Source: Planosporangium flavigriseum (lineage in GTDB: Bacteria; Actinomycetota; Actinomycetes; Mycobacteriales; Micromonosporaceae). From it: a DNA stretch of 64,000 nt. Below, piece by piece: positions 45,735-53,961 of the stretch. The notes under the pieces were generated by a model, which was given only the letters and a program-made list of their open reading frames with translations, searched no databases and was not told where the DNA came from. The stretch is taken from the NCBI RefSeq assembly GCF_011947225.1, contig NZ_JAATVW010000016.1, positions 62,001 through 126,000 on the forward strand, given 5' to 3'. How positions within the stretch are numbered: position 1 is the first letter of the stretch; each line of letters starts with the position of its first letter. Made by a program: the position numbers and the translations under genes.

Positions 45735-47011
45735 GATGGGCGCTCATCCGGGTGGCGCTGGCCACGACCTCCATGGTCTCCCTGGCGTTTCTCGTACCGC
45801 TGTGGATGCTGGTCGACCAGATAGCTCCGGAGCGCGCCCTCGCCGACGCCCGGCAGCAGGCATCCGCCATGGTGGCTGCGCTGACGGTCACCGATGACCG
45901 GGTCGAGTTGGCGGAGGCCGCGGCGAGTACCGAAGCCGGCGCCGCCGGCCGGCTGGCACTGCACCCGTCGGAGGGCTCGCCGGTGGGGACGGCCCACGCG
46001 AGCCCGGGTGACGTGGCCATGGTGGCCCAGGGCCGGCACGCGACGGTCCGGGATGTCCCGGGCGGCGTCGCGTACCTGCAGCCCGTCGCGGTCCACGAGG
46101 GTCGCATCGCCGTGATCGAGGTCTTCCTTCCGCAGGCCGCTCTTCGCCGGGGCGTCCACAATGCGTGGCTGGCGCTCAGCGCGGTGGCACTGGGCCTGGT
46201 TGCCGGTTCAGTGCTGGTCGCGGATCGGCTCGGCGCGCGGATCGTCGCCGCCACCCGGAATCTCGCCGTCGCGACCCGCCGGCTGGGCCGGGATGACCTC
46301 GCGGTACGGGTCAGCCCGGACGGCCCGCCGGAGCTGGCCGAGGTGGGGCGGTCGTTCAACGCGATGGCGGACCGGATGGTCGGCCTGCTGCGCGCCGAGC
46401 GGGAACTCGCGGCGGACCTGTCGCACCGGCTCCGGACGCCGTTGACCGCGCTGCGGCTGGAGTTGGAGACGGGTGGCGAGCGGCCGGACGTGCAGCGGTT
46501 GCGCCAGGTGGTGGAGATGCTCTCCGATGAGGTCGACGGCATCATCCGGACGGCGCTGGAGCCGCTGTCGGAGCGTGCCGCCGAACGGTGTGACCTGACC
46601 GAGGTGCTCGCTGACCGGTTGGCGTTCTGGTCGGTGCTCGCCGAGGACCACGGCCGCGCGTGGACCGTGCTCGGCGACGCGACGCCGCTGTGGGTACCGG
46701 TGCCGAGGGACGAGGCGGAGGCGGCGGTCGACGCGTTGATCGGCAACGTCTTCCATCACACGCCGGAGGGCACGGCCTTCCGCGCGGGGGTGATCGGCTC
46801 GACCCTTGTCGTGGAGGACGACGGCCCGGGCATCGACGACCCGGATCGGGCGTTGCAGCGGGGGGCCAGTTCGGGCGGGTCGACGGGGCTGGGGCTGGAC
46901 ATCGTCCGGAGGTTGGCCACGACGTGCGGCGGTCATGTCGTGGTGGCACGGGGCCGGTACGGGGGCGCCCGCATCGAGGTGCACATTAAATCAACCTCCG
47001 ACGATTCCTAA
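45731..47011 (+). CDS. Sensor histidine kinase
   Basis: A 426-residue membrane kinase. Helices at about 7-27 and 145-165 flank an extracytoplasmic sensor of ~115 residues. HAMP follows at 166-218, then HisKA with phosphoacceptor H232 (ADLSHRLRTPLTALRLELE) and a HATPase with N-box LIGNVFHHTPEGT, G1 VEDDGPGI and G2 GSTGLGLDIVRRLA. The start overlaps the regulator stop. The next gene, encoding a CBM2/GH18-like secreted protein, begins 52 bp downstream without a visible terminator, suggesting one transcript. Confidence 0.93.
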   Translation: MRWALIRVALATTSMVSLAFLVPLWMLVDQIAPERALADARQQASAMVAALTVTDDRVELAEAAASTEAGAAGRLALHPSEGSPVGTAHASPGDVAMVAQGRHATVRDVPGGVAYLQPVAVHEGRIAVIEVFLPQAALRRGVHNAWLALSAVALGLVAGSVLVADRLGARIVAATRNLAVATRRLGRDDLAVRVSPDGPPELAEVGRSFNAMADRMVGLLRAERELAADLSHRLRTPLTALRLELETGGERPDVQRLRQVVEMLSDEVDGIIRTALEPLSERAAERCDLTEVLADRLAFWSVLAEDHGRAWTVLGDATPLWVPVPRDEAEAAVDALIGNVFHHTPEGTAFRAGVIGSTLVVEDDGPGIDDPDRALQRGASSGGSTGLGLDIVRRLATTCGGHVVVARGRYGGARIEVHIKSTSDDS

Positions 47012-47063
47012 ACAGACCTTAAATGATCTTGAATTCAATATTGGTGCCCATAACTTCTTTCGC

Positions 47064-48590
47064 ATGAAGTCCAGAGTCGTCCTGGCCATCGTGGGTGCCG
47101 CGGCGCTCCTTGCCGCCAGCGGCGTCGCCGTCCGGCTCCTGTCGGCGGACCGGGCTCCGGTCTTCACGGCCGAGTACGCGCAGACGGCGATCTGGGAAAG
47201 CGGGTTCATCGGGACCTTCACCATCAGCAATCCGTCGAACCGGGGCGCCTCGGACTGGACCATCTCGTTCGACTTCCCCCGCGACGCCACGTTCGCGGGC
47301 GTATGGAACGGTGAGCTGTACGCGTCCAAGGCCACGTACGTCATCAAGCCCATCGCTTCGACCAGGACCGTCGGGGCGCACCGCTCGATCACGGTCGGCC
47401 TCACCGCGGTCGCCGGACGTCCCGTTCTGCCCCGCAACTGCGCCATCAACGGCAAGCCCTGCAAGTTCGTCGCCACAGCGGCCGCGTTGGCTCCCGCACG
47501 GGTCGGCGCGACCGAGGGGTTCGGCGTCGCGTCACCGGGCGCGCCGGGCGTGCCGGGACCGGCGGCGAACGCGCCCGGACGTTCGGGTACGCGCCACGCC
47601 ACGGTCCAGGCGGCCCCGCCGCGTACGACGACCTTCGCGCCGTCGGTCAACGTGACCAACCCCGACCGGCCGTCCCTGTCGGCGATCGCCGACGTCAGCG
47701 GCGCGCGGACGCTCACCATGGTCTCTGCCCTTCCGTCTACCGGCGGCCGCTGTGACCTGAAGTGGGGCGGCGCGGTCGAACCGCAGGCGTACGCCAAAGA
47801 GATCGCCGAAGCGACGAACTCCGGTATCGCGCTGATCGCCTCGATCGGCGCCGCGAACGGGCTGGACCTCGCCCGCGCCTGCGGCAGCGTCGCCGCCCTC
47901 GAGTCGCAGGTCCAGAAGCTTCTCGACCTCGGCGTACGGTCGGTCGACTTCACCATCGGAAGCGCATCGCTGGCCGACGGAGCGGTCAACACCAGGCTCG
48001 CCCAGGCGGTCGTCGGGCTCAAGGCGCGGTACCCGGGGCTTCGCATCTCGTACAGTCTGCCCGCGGCCGGGTCCGGCGGCTCGCCCATCCGTGCGGAGTC
48101 GGTAACCGGGCCGCTGGTGGCGGCGAGGCGCGCTGGTGCTGTCATCGATCGGGTCAACGTCCTGCCGGTCGACGTCACCGCGCCGCTCGACGTGCTGAAG
48201 CCCCTTCTCGGCCGCGTCGGGAGCGCCGGGATGGTCGACGACCTGCTCACTGCGGCTACCGGGGTTCACGACCAGCTCATGAAGATCCAGGGGGTGAACG
48301 CCGCGACGGCCTGGCGGAGCCTCGGCATCATCCCGGCCATCGGCACCGACGACCTGGCCACCAAGTCGTCACAGCTGGCCGATCTCGTGGGTAGGCTGGC
48401 CGACTTCGCCCAGTCGAAGGAGCTGGGGTTGATCGGTCTCGTTCCCCTCAACACCGGCCAGGCCTGCCTCGGCGGGGTCGTCGGCCAACTGCTCGCGCTG
48501 CCGGCGATACCGCTGCTGAGCTGCATTAACCCGGCCGCACTGCCTGGCTTCTTCGCGATCGCCGACAGCTTCAACCGCGCACTGCGATGA
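47064..48590 (+). CDS. Secreted CBM2 protein with catalytically dead GH18 (chitinase-like) domain
   Basis: A 508-residue exported protein. An N-terminal helix (VVLAIVGAAALLAASGVAV) acts as a signal peptide or anchor. Residues 31-133 form a CBM2 with aromatics W44 (IWESGF) and W81 (VWNGEL). A Pro/Ala linker follows, then residues ~205-508 align with bacterial GH18 chitinases (IALIASIGAAN, LKARYPGLRISYSLP, DRVNVLPVDVTAPLD, LGIIPAIGTDD). The catalytic DxxDxDxE stretch, usually DFDIEG, reads VDFTIGSA (294-301), so both essential acids are gone. It probably binds chitin or a related glycan without cleaving it. It follows the histidine kinase as the third gene of the locus. Confidence 0.82.
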   Translation: MKSRVVLAIVGAAALLAASGVAVRLLSADRAPVFTAEYAQTAIWESGFIGTFTISNPSNRGASDWTISFDFPRDATFAGVWNGELYASKATYVIKPIASTRTVGAHRSITVGLTAVAGRPVLPRNCAINGKPCKFVATAAALAPARVGATEGFGVASPGAPGVPGPAANAPGRSGTRHATVQAAPPRTTTFAPSVNVTNPDRPSLSAIADVSGARTLTMVSALPSTGGRCDLKWGGAVEPQAYAKEIAEATNSGIALIASIGAANGLDLARACGSVAALESQVQKLLDLGVRSVDFTIGSASLADGAVNTRLAQAVVGLKARYPGLRISYSLPAAGSGGSPIRAESVTGPLVAARRAGAVIDRVNVLPVDVTAPLDVLKPLLGRVGSAGMVDDLLTAATGVHDQLMKIQGVNAATAWRSLGIIPAIGTDDLATKSSQLADLVGRLADFAQSKELGLIGLVPLNTGQACLGGVVGQLLALPAIPLLSCINPAALPGFFAIADSFNRALR

Positions 48591-48632
48591 GGGAACCGAC
48601 AAGGGAAACGCAGCACCAGGGGGGATAGGACA

Positions 48633-48674
48633 CCCGGTGCCCCGCCCGTTCCTCCTCCCAGGCGGGGCGCCGGG
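48633..48674. terminator. Terminator hairpin after the two-component/pseudochitinase operon
   Basis: CCCGGTGCCCCGCC pairs with GGCGGGGCGCCGGG at 13 of 14 positions across a 14-nt loop. It lies 40 bp after the stop of the secreted protein and between convergent genes. No T-run is present. Confidence 0.6.
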
Positions 48675-48713
48675 GAAGCTCCGATCGGCAGAGCTTATTG
48701 GCTCGGGGGGTTG

Positions 48714-48745
48714 GTGGGGCCGCCTTCTTACGGAGGCGGCCCCAC
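48714..48745. terminator. Second terminator hairpin, convergent junction
   Basis: A perfect 12-bp stem, GTGGGGCCGCCT with AGGCGGCCCCAC, across the 8-nt loop TCTTACGG. Together with the previous hairpin it separates the pseudochitinase operon from the opposing GGDEF gene. It probably serves the leftward transcript. The remaining ~110 bp before that gene's stop show nothing else. Confidence 0.65.
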
Positions 48746-48858
48746 TGTGTGGTCAGGACTGCCTTCGTGCCATTCCGCGCCTGTGTCCACCGGGGGTGGA
48801 CTGATCGACAGCAGCGCCCGGATCGGCTCGCATTCGAGATCCTGTGGCGTACGGATTC

Positions 48859-50598
48859 TCAGCCGTCGCCGATCGTGCGGTCACGACCGGCGCGTTTTGC
48901 TGTGTAGAGGTTGTGGTCAGCCCGCCGGAGCAGAGCGGACTGGCTGGAGCCCGTGGTCGGGACCGTTGTGACGCCGATGCTGACGGTCACCGGAAGGTCT
49001 CCGGTCACCGGGAACCAGGCGTGCGAGCGGATCGCCACCCGCAGCTTCTCCAGCCGCGCGACCGCCTCCATACCGTCGATGCCGGGAAGCACCAGGAGAA
49101 ACTCCTCGCCCCCCAGTCGGGCGGCGAACGCGTCGCTCGCACCGGCCTCGCCGGGGCTGAACAGCTCGTCCACGCTGGCCGTGAGCAGGTCGGTGAACTG
49201 CCTCAGCACCTGGTCCCCGGCATCGTGCGAGCAGGTGTCGTTGATCCGTTTGAAATGGTCGATGTCGATCAGGGCAACCGACAGCGGCGTCCCCGCGTCC
49301 GCCGCCTTTCGCAGCAGCACGGGCAGTTGCCCGTCGACGAACCGCCGGTTGTACAGGCCGGTCAGCGGGTCCCGCAGCGCGAGGTTGCGGTAGTGCCGGC
49401 TGGAGCGGCGCGCTTCGTCAGCCTCGAACACCGCCTGCAGGATCCGCGCCCGGGCGTCGCGCTCCGCGCTGAACACCGCGATCGCCTCGGCGTGGAAGAC
49501 CTTGTACTGCGCGTACGCGTCCTCGAAGCAGCCGAGCGCCGCGTACAGTTCGGCCCGTTCGCCCCACGTGCGCATCCTGATCCCGTGCAGGTCGGACCGG
49601 TCGCACAGCCGCAGGCACTCGTCGAGCGTCGCCCGGGCGCGGTCGGTAGCGCCCCGCAGGCGCTGGACCTCGGCCAGGGTGAGCAGGCACTCCGCGTACC
49701 CGTCGACCTCGGTGGCCGCCAGTACCTCGCGCGCGGATATCGCCACCCGCAGCGTCTGTTCGGCCTCGGCGTAGTGGCCCAGTCGCATCTGGGCGCGGGC
49801 CAGCGTGTCGAGGCTGAGCGAGTCCAGGGCGATCCCGGCTGCTGCGGCCAGGGTCGCCATCCGTTCGGCGGTCGCGAGCGCCCGCACCGGCTCGCCGGCC
49901 TCGTGCTCCATGTACGCCAGGTTGCTGAGTACCAGCAACTGCAGCGGTATATCCCCGACGGCTACGCCGATGCGCTCGGCCTCGGCGTAGCGCTGCCGGG
50001 CCTCGTCGTACGACGCGGTGTGGGCCAGCGCGCCGGCAAGGGTGGCGAGGTGGTACGCCCGAACCAGCGCGGGCGCGGTGTCGTCGAGGAACTCGACGCT
50101 GCGAACGGCGTGCTCCAACGCGGCGTGCGGGTCACCCACTTGGCGGAAGAAGGTCGCCAGCAGTCGGTGGCTGCGGGCGAGCAGGTATCGGTGGTTGTGC
50201 TCGGCGGCCCACCGGTGCACGTCGTGGAGGATGCGGCCGCTCTCCGCGGTCTCACCGCGGCGCCCGCGCACCGCCGCCTGGATGAGCCGGGCCCGCAGTT
50301 GGAGATCCACGGCCGACGCGGCGAGGGCCTCCTCTTCGAGCCGTACGGCGCGATCGAAGGCGCCCTCAAGCTGCTGCGATCCCAGTACCTCGATCGCGTC
50401 GAGTTCGGAGGCGAGTTCGGCGACCGTGCGCACCGTCTCGTGCCGCGCTGTCCGGGTCTGCGCTGTCCGGGTCTTTCCTGGCTGGCTGACTCGAGTAACG
50501 CCATCCTCCGGAGCGGCTACTTCGGTCAGCGGCGATCCGAACACGGCCGGCGACGAGTCGTCGACCCATGTCGCGTCCAGAACGGTGAACTCAAGCAC
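48859..50598 (-). CDS. Cytosolic diguanylate cyclase with TPR-like helical repeats
   Basis: A 579-residue soluble protein. Residues ~60-390 are helical repeats of TPR type (ALEHAVRSVEFLDDTAPALVRAYHLATLAGALAHTASYDEARQRYAEAE; later AECLLTLAEVQRLRGATDRARATLDECLRL). The GGDEF domain follows: DPLTGLYNRRFVDGQ, IDIDHFKRINDTCSHDAGDQVL, and the active-site variant GGEEF near residue 495, which is competent in many cyclases. No membrane helix. GTG start with AAGGTG upstream. It is the second c-di-GMP gene within 8 kb and diverges from the SagB-like gene. Confidence 0.9.
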   Translation of the reverse strand: MLEFTVLDATWVDDSSPAVFGSPLTEVAAPEDGVTRVSQPGKTRTAQTRTARHETVRTVAELASELDAIEVLGSQQLEGAFDRAVRLEEEALAASAVDLQLRARLIQAAVRGRRGETAESGRILHDVHRWAAEHNHRYLLARSHRLLATFFRQVGDPHAALEHAVRSVEFLDDTAPALVRAYHLATLAGALAHTASYDEARQRYAEAERIGVAVGDIPLQLLVLSNLAYMEHEAGEPVRALATAERMATLAAAAGIALDSLSLDTLARAQMRLGHYAEAEQTLRVAISAREVLAATEVDGYAECLLTLAEVQRLRGATDRARATLDECLRLCDRSDLHGIRMRTWGERAELYAALGCFEDAYAQYKVFHAEAIAVFSAERDARARILQAVFEADEARRSSRHYRNLALRDPLTGLYNRRFVDGQLPVLLRKAADAGTPLSVALIDIDHFKRINDTCSHDAGDQVLRQFTDLLTASVDELFSPGEAGASDAFAARLGGEEFLLVLPGIDGMEAVARLEKLRVAIRSHAWFPVTGDLPVTVSIGVTTVPTTGSSQSALLRRADHNLYTAKRAGRDRTIGDG

Positions 50599-50788
50599 GC
50601 TGTCACCTTGGCATCACAGATTGTTGCGCCGGCAGCTATCCAGTGTGGATGTGACGCTCTGCACACGTAACGCGTACGCACTGTCGAAGTTGAGGTAGTG
50701 GGGAAGCCGAACGGTTGACCGTTCCGATGCCTTATCGGCTGAGTGCCGCCACGTCGTTTGAGCCGGCGACTCGGGGTAGGGGCGATGC

Positions 50789-52330
50789 ATGGGCGGCGGC
50801 GCGGTTGCTCTGCAGTACCACCGCGACACCAGCTTCGGCCCGCAGCGGTGGCCGCGGCCCGGTGTCCCCGAGTTCGTCCCGATGGATCCGCGCAATCAGC
50901 CCCGGCCGTTCAAGCGCTATCCGCAGGCGAGGCTGCACGACCTCCCGGAATTCCTGCCCCCGCGGGGAGCACCGGCAACCGATGCGCTGTCGGGCGGCGT
51001 GTCGCTCACCGAGCCGGAACTGGACATCGAGATGCTGGCCCGGCTGCTGTACTTCTCCGCCGGCGTCACGCGCTTCGCCGGCCCGCCGGAGCAGCCCACC
51101 TGGTTCCGGGCCGCACCTTCGGCGGGGAACCTCCACCCGCTGGAGGTGTACGTGGTCGCCGGCGCCATGCCCGGGCTGGACCCGGGCCTGTACCACTTCG
51201 CGCCGGACGTGTTCGGGCTGGAGGAGCTTGCGCGTGGGGAGTGCCGGCCGGCCCTGGCCGACGCAGCGGCGGCGCCCCAGGTCGAGGTCAGCCCGTTCGC
51301 CCTCGTCCTCACCGGCATCCCCTGGCGGACCGCGTGGAAGTACGGTGAGCGCGGACTGCGCCACGTGTACTGGGACGCGGGCGCGGTGCTGGCCAACCTC
51401 TTGGCGGTCGCGGAAGGCTACGGGATACCGGCGCGCGTCCTGCTCGGGTTCGTTGACACCGTACTGAGCCAACAGCTGGGGATCGACGGCGTGGAGGAGT
51501 TCCCGGTCGCGGTGGTCACCGTCGGTACGCCCCGCGACGTGCTGACGCCCGTTGAGTGCCAGTCGGCCGGCCTCGCCCCGACTCCGCTGTCCCCGATGCC
51601 GATCAACTTCCCGCTGATCGTCCAGGCTCAACAGGCGGGCAACCTGGCCAATGCCTATGAGGTGGCGACCTGGCGCGAGGCGGAGCGCCCCGGGCTGCCC
51701 ACCGCCGCGGACGTGGTGGAGCCACCGTCCGGCAGCCGGCCCGAACCGATCGAGGCGGTGATCCTGCGGCGCGGCTCGACCCGCCGGATGCGGCACGGCG
51801 TCGTGCCCACCGAGTTGCTGACCTGGGGGATGGCCGTGGCCACCCGACACGTGCCCGCCGACGCCATTGCGGCCGGGACGTCCCTGCTCGCCCACGAACT
51901 CGCGGTGCACTGCGTGCGAGGCCTGGCACCCGGGCTGTACCACTGGGTGAACGGCGTGCCGGCGCCGTACCGGTCTGGATCGGAGGACGTCGTACGGCAG
52001 CTGAGCCAGCGGATGTGCCTGGACCAGGAGCTCGCGGCGGACTCCGCGTACACCGATTTCGCCTGCGCGGACCTGGATCTGGTGGTCGGCGGCTACGGCG
52101 ACCGCGGGTACCGCGTCGCCCAGTTCGAGGCCGGCGTGGCCGCGGAGCGCCTGCAGTTGGCGGCGTTCGCCCTCGACCATGGCGGCACCGGGCTGACCTT
52201 CTCCGACGAGGAGGTGTCGGCGGTGTTCGGCACCAAGGCGGCCTGCATGCTCGCCGTCGCAATTGGAGTTCCGGCGTACCGGGCGCTGCCGGGCGGCCCG
52301 CCCAGGCGTCCGACGCAGCTCGCGGGGTGA
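50789..52330 (+). CDS. SagB-type FMN dehydrogenase with tandem nitroreductase domains
   Basis: A 513-residue protein comprising two nitroreductase-fold halves. The first has LLYFSAGVTRF, AAPSAGNLHPLEVYVVAG and YWDAGAVLANLLAVAEGYG. The second has LRRGSTRRMRHGVVPTELL, LYHWVNG and LQLAAFALDHGGTGLTFSDEEV with AACMLAVAIG. This fused form is typical of stand-alone SagB/ThcOx-like dehydrogenases. In peptide-antibiotic clusters they oxidise azolines to azoles, but no precursor peptide, cyclodehydratase or transporter is seen here. ATG start with GGGGTAGGGG upstream. It converges on the rhodanese gene 16 bp away. Confidence 0.87.
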   Translation: MGGGAVALQYHRDTSFGPQRWPRPGVPEFVPMDPRNQPRPFKRYPQARLHDLPEFLPPRGAPATDALSGGVSLTEPELDIEMLARLLYFSAGVTRFAGPPEQPTWFRAAPSAGNLHPLEVYVVAGAMPGLDPGLYHFAPDVFGLEELARGECRPALADAAAAPQVEVSPFALVLTGIPWRTAWKYGERGLRHVYWDAGAVLANLLAVAEGYGIPARVLLGFVDTVLSQQLGIDGVEEFPVAVVTVGTPRDVLTPVECQSAGLAPTPLSPMPINFPLIVQAQQAGNLANAYEVATWREAERPGLPTAADVVEPPSGSRPEPIEAVILRRGSTRRMRHGVVPTELLTWGMAVATRHVPADAIAAGTSLLAHELAVHCVRGLAPGLYHWVNGVPAPYRSGSEDVVRQLSQRMCLDQELAADSAYTDFACADLDLVVGGYGDRGYRVAQFEAGVAAERLQLAAFALDHGGTGLTFSDEEVSAVFGTKAACMLAVAIGVPAYRALPGGPPRRPTQLAG

Positions 52331-52346
52331 GGTGGGGACACCGGGC

Positions 52347-52751
52347 TCAGCGACGCACGTCGGCCGGGCCTGAGTTCAGCGGCAGCCCGGCCTCCTGCCA
52401 GGCCTCTATGCCGCCGATCATGTCGGTCGCGCGCCACAGCCCGATGGCGCGCAGGCTCGCCGCGGCAAGGCTTGAGCTGTACCCCTGCCGGCAGACGACC
52501 ACAACCTCCAGGTCGTGGTCTGTCGCCTCGGGAATCCGCGCGTCGCTCAAGGGGTCCAACCGCCATTCGAGGACCGTGCGGTCGATCACCAGCGCACCGG
52601 GTAACTCGCCCTGCTCCCGTCGCTGGGTCTCCGTCCGGGTGTCGATGACCAGCGCGCCCCGGCGCCGCGCCGCCTCCGTCTCCGCTGGAGTGAGCCGTCG
52701 TATGCCGGCCCGTGCCTTGGCGAGGACATCGTCAACTCCAGCGCGTTGCAT
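52347..52751 (-). CDS. Single-domain rhodanese-like sulfurtransferase
   Basis: A 134-residue protein with the rhodanese loop VVVCRQGYSSSLAAASLRAIG, whose Cys is the sulfur-carrying residue, plus ALVIDTRTETQRREQGELPGALVI at the N-terminal half and MIGGIEAWQEAGLPL at the C-terminus. It is cytosolic and may supply or relay persulfide sulfur. The ATG beginning MQRAGVDDVL is chosen over upstream GTG codons. A strong hairpin lies 46 bp upstream and separates it from the small membrane peptide gene. Confidence 0.87.
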   Translation of the reverse strand: MQRAGVDDVLAKARAGIRRLTPAETEAARRRGALVIDTRTETQRREQGELPGALVIDRTVLEWRLDPLSDARIPEATDHDLEVVVVCRQGYSSSLAAASLRAIGLWRATDMIGGIEAWQEAGLPLNSGPADVRR

Positions 52752-52796
52752 CACCGTCACCCCGATATATTGCGCGGATTTTCGAGAACCAAACGC

Positions 52797-52828
52797 GAAG
52801 CGCCTCACCGCTGGCGGTGAGGCGCTTC
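52797..52828 (-). terminator. Perfect 15-bp hairpin after the small membrane peptide gene
   Basis: GAAGCGCCTCACCGC and its exact complement are separated by only TG, so the structure is a 14-bp stem with a tetraloop. On the minus strand it begins 21 nt after the stop codon of the 31-residue peptide and precedes the rhodanese gene, which fits termination of the peptide transcript. A GTTTGG follows in place of a T-run. Confidence 0.7.
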
Positions 52829-52849
52829 TTCGGTGGGTGGTTGCCGGGA

Positions 52850-52945
52850 CTACCGGCTACTCAGGAACCGCAACCAGAGTCCAGCGGCGAGCGCGGCAGC
52901 GGCGGCGATCGACACCAGGTAGTAGGGCGTGGGGGTGGCGGGCAT
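52850..52945 (-). CDS. 31-residue single-helix membrane peptide
   Basis: A short frame below usual gene-finding cut-offs. The product starts MPATPTPYYLVS, continues with an uninterrupted hydrophobic helix (IAAAAALAAGLWLRFL) and ends SSR, a compact membrane-inserting layout with a positive C-terminal flank. A perfect 15-bp terminator-like hairpin follows the stop closely, supporting an independent transcript. There is no strong ribosome binding site, so translation may be weak or leaderless. It lies upstream of, and divergent from, the urease operon. It could be a regulatory micropeptide or membrane subunit; function unknown. Confidence 0.5.
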   Translation of the reverse strand: MPATPTPYYLVSIAAAAALAAGLWLRFLSSR

Positions 52946-53178
52946 GACAGAGCTGAGCGTGTTCAGAGCGCTAGACACGGGAATCGGCTCCGAAAGATTG
53001 GTACGGGCGGAGACACGTCGATCGTATGGGCCTGAAGGCGATTCCGGTCAGGTGGAAGCTCATCCGCACCGACGCCGCAACGAAATTGCCACCGTGGACA
53101 AGGCCCGTTTCAGCGGTTAATTCCGGGTCGAGCGGGCACAGAGTTGGGCTACCGGAAAGTAATCCGGAAGGGCTCGCC

Positions 53179-53481
53179 ATGTACCTCACGCCCAGGGAAC
53201 TGGAGAAGCTCCAGATCCTCTCCATGGCGCAGATCGCGTACGCGCGTAAGGCGAGGGGGCTGAAGCTCAACTACCCGGAGGCGGTCTCGATCATCGCGGC
53301 TGCCGCGCTGGAGGGGGCGCGTGAGGGTAAGACCCTCGAGGAGGCCATGGCGGACGCCCGGACGGTACTGACGAAGGCCGACGTGATGGAGGGTGTACCC
53401 GAGCTTGCGCGGTTCGTCCAGGTGGAAGCGGTCTTCACCGACGGCACCCGACTCGTGACGGTGCACGGCCCCATCCAGTAA
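53179..53481 (+). CDS. ureA: Urease subunit gamma
   Basis: A 100-residue subunit of the nickel urease. The sequence [55 protein letters not shown] and the C-terminal [18 protein letters not shown] are diagnostic. ATG start with GGAAGG upstream. It heads the operon ureABCEFGD-urea transporter. The 233 bp upstream should contain the promoter; I searched by eye for a GlnR box and found none convincing. Confidence 0.95.
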   Translation: MYLTPRELEKLQILSMAQIAYARKARGLKLNYPEAVSIIAAAALEGAREGKTLEEAMADARTVLTKADVMEGVPELARFVQVEAVFTDGTRLVTVHGPIQ

Positions 53482-53490
53482 GGGTTCGTC

Positions 53491-53961
53491 ATGCCCGAAA
53501 CCCCAGCTGAAGCTGTCCCCAAGTTCGGGAAGAGACCCGAGGGAATCCCACCAGGCGGGTACGTCCTCGCCGCCGAGCCGTTGGAGCTCAACGCCGGCCG
53601 GGAGGCCGTCACGATCGAGGTCACCAACACCGGTGACCGCCCGATCCAGGTCGGCTCCCACTACCACTTCTTCGAGGTCAACCGGCTGCTCGCGTTCGAC
53701 CGCGAGGCCGCGTTCGGCATGCGCCTCGACATTCCGGCGGCGACCTCCGTACGGTTCGAGCCCGGCGACCGGAAGACCGTCGGGCTGGTTCGGTACGCCG
53801 GCAGACAGCGGGTGTACGGCTTCAACGGCCTGGTGCAGGGCTGGACGGGTACCGGTCCGAAGCCCGGATACCAGCCCCACAAGCCCGAGGCCATCGCTCG
53901 GGCCGCGTTCCGTGGGTTCCTGATGATCCCGCGCGATCACGACGCCGAAAAGAGCGGCTGA
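53491..53961 (+). CDS. ureB: Urease subunit beta
   Basis: A 156-residue urease subunit. Typical segments are [63 protein letters not shown], a classic beta-subunit block, and [24 protein letters not shown]. An N-terminal extension of ~20 residues ([16 protein letters not shown]) and a C-terminal tail are slightly longer than the minimal subunit. ATG 9 bp after ureA with AAGGG upstream. Its stop overlaps the ureC start (TGATG). Confidence 0.95.
   Translation: MPETPAEAVPKFGKRPEGIPPGGYVLAAEPLELNAGREAVTIEVTNTGDRPIQVGSHYHFFEVNRLLAFDREAAFGMRLDIPAATSVRFEPGDRKTVGLVRYAGRQRVYGFNGLVQGWTGTGPKPGYQPHKPEAIARAAFRGFLMIPRDHDAEKSG

Noticed and set aside
50599-50788. A precursor peptide for the SagB-like enzyme in the upstream gap
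   Set aside because: No frame with a ribosome binding site and a Cys/Ser/Thr-rich core was found in the 190 bp.
53013-53030. A GlnR-type nitrogen box upstream of ureA (GGTAC...GAGACAC)
   Set aside because: The half-sites deviate in spacing and sequence from the actinobacterial GlnR pattern; not convincing by eye.
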